64,000 nucleotides of DNA from Culturomica massiliensis (GTDB lineage Bacteria; Bacteroidota; Bacteroidia; Bacteroidales; Marinifilaceae), in assembly GCF_900091655.1 (NCBI RefSeq), contig NZ_LT594621.1, forward strand, positions 2,108,001 to 2,172,000. The letters run 5' to 3'. Below, piece after piece: positions 63,251 to 64,000 of the stretch. Under the pieces are notes generated by a model, which saw nothing but the letters and a program-made list of their open reading frames with translations, did not search any database and was not told the DNA's origin. The position numbers and the translations under genes were made by a program. Numbering within the stretch: position 1 is the stretch's first letter; every line of letters starts with the position of its first letter.

Positions 63251-63790
63251 CTAAGGCAACACAATCCGGTCTATCACATAAGGATTATACCCCAATTTCA
63301 AAATATTTTTTGCCTCCCTTTGCCGGATTGAGTTCGAAATATCAAAATGCAAAGCCTGCAAAATATAATAAATCCGATTCATCAAATCCCGGGAAAAAGG
63401 ACAACATCCATTGTTGATAAAATAGGTATGAAGAGAATCTCTAAACCAACCGGATGTACTGCCCGAACTCAAAATATTAGCATCTTCAAAGACAATCTTA
63501 CACAACAATTCCAAAGGAATAATTTCTTTTCCGTTTACCCACATAGGCAAAGTAAGGGCTGCAAACGGATAAAGAGCCGGCTGATACAACCGGGAACCGT
63601 AATCGATTTCTATGGGTTTCTTCTCTTCCCAACAAGAAACGACAATATACGTTTTCTCTTTCAGATCTACAACCCGGAAAGACTCTTTATAATAAGGTCC
63701 GGCAACCACTCTTACTCCGTAAGGATAATAAAGCATCAATGTCTTCTTATTCATAACTTTTTTCTTTATAGCATACACATACTTGAACAT
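63251..63790 (-). CDS. hypothetical protein
   Basis: An open frame of about 179 codons starts MFKYVYAIKKKVMNKKTLML; a start at 63754 (MNKKTLMLYYPYG) is equally likely, and a GTG at 63811 less so. The protein mixes short beta strands (KTYIVVSCWEEKKPIEIDYG) with a helical C-terminus (SRDLMNRIYYILQALHF). No signal peptide, membrane segment or known motif was recognised. It is convergent with metF and followed upstream by AT-rich sequence. Codon use looks like real coding sequence. Confidence 0.55.
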   Translation of the reverse strand: MFKYVYAIKKKVMNKKTLMLYYPYGVRVVAGPYYKESFRVVDLKEKTYIVVSCWEEKKPIEIDYGSRLYQPALYPFAALTLPMWVNGKEIIPLELLCKIVFEDANILSSGSTSGWFRDSLHTYFINNGCCPFSRDLMNRIYYILQALHFDISNSIRQREAKNILKLGYNPYVIDRIVLP

Positions 63791-63983
63791 TCTTTTTACC
63801 CCAGAACGCACAGAAGTCCTATAAAGCTAGAAGTTATATTTCGTTAAAAATTTGTTTTCACTTTATATAAAACACACAGTTTAAGTTAAATAACACACAT
63901 ATTTGTAAAAATAATTTTAATTATCATATAAAGTGTAAAAATAAAATAGGTACGAATCATTCATAGACAACATTAATAATTAT

Positions 63984-64000
63984 ATGAAACTAAATATATT
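63984..64000 (+). CDS. possible start of a gene cut by the right window edge
   Basis: An ATG at 63984 starts MKLNI after about 190 bp of very AT-rich sequence (63812-63983) with no other gene. Too short to judge. Confidence 0.15.

Overview
The window looks like chromosomal DNA of a Bacteroidales bacterium. The evidence is a SusC/SusD pair, an LpxC-FabZ fusion, TamL/TamB-type outer-membrane assembly genes, a dipeptidyl peptidase IV, an ATP-type PEP carboxykinase, near absence of Shine-Dalgarno sequences, and many starts preceded by the Bacteroidetes -7 element TAnnTTTG. Moderate GC and the gene content would fit Odoribacteraceae, but that assignment is a guess from gene content only.

Layout. 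1-10 kb: edge of a secreted protein, a class III sirtuin, RlmD, Dps, a large hybrid sensor kinase, DPP IV and an AlkD-like HEAT protein. 10-22 kb is core housekeeping: pckA; the lpxD-lpxC/fabZ-lpxA lipid A operon (minus strand); rimP-nusA-infB; class I fructose-bisphosphate aldolase with gpmA. 22-32 kb: a PagL-like lipid A deacylase, an M48 membrane protease, tRNA-Ser(GGA), and an overlapping tamL-tamB pair. 32-39 kb: an orphan SusC/SusD pair preceded by a NarL-type two-component system. 39-42.7 kb: a second TamL-like gene, a SpoU methyltransferase and a PorT-like barrel.

42.7-52.2 kb is an accessory island. A tightly packed six-gene operon (XRE regulator, DUF2971, hsdM, DUF1016 nuclease, hsdS, hsdR) lies next to a tyrosine integrase that has lost its core-binding domain, followed by about 540 bp of non-genic sequence with nested inverted repeats and a terminator.

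52.2-55.6 kb holds a two-gene unit pairing a HGSNAT/NagX-like membrane acetyltransferase with a GH89 alpha-N-acetylglucosaminidase. 55.6-63.2 kb is a sulfur/methionine block: a SAM-I riboswitch, a 33-codon leader ORF ending MYMRCMR, the methanogen-type homocysteine-forming proteins (HcyBio/DUF39, NIL-ferredoxin, UPF0280), metH and metF. Together these would take aspartate semialdehyde and sulfide to homocysteine and on to methionine under SAM feedback.

The best candidates for something new are the riboswitch plus Met/Cys-containing leader ORF, the six-gene restriction operon with its DUF2971 and XRE genes, and the structured non-genic DNA beside the broken integrase. No CRISPR array, rRNA operon, intact insertion sequence or replication origin was seen.
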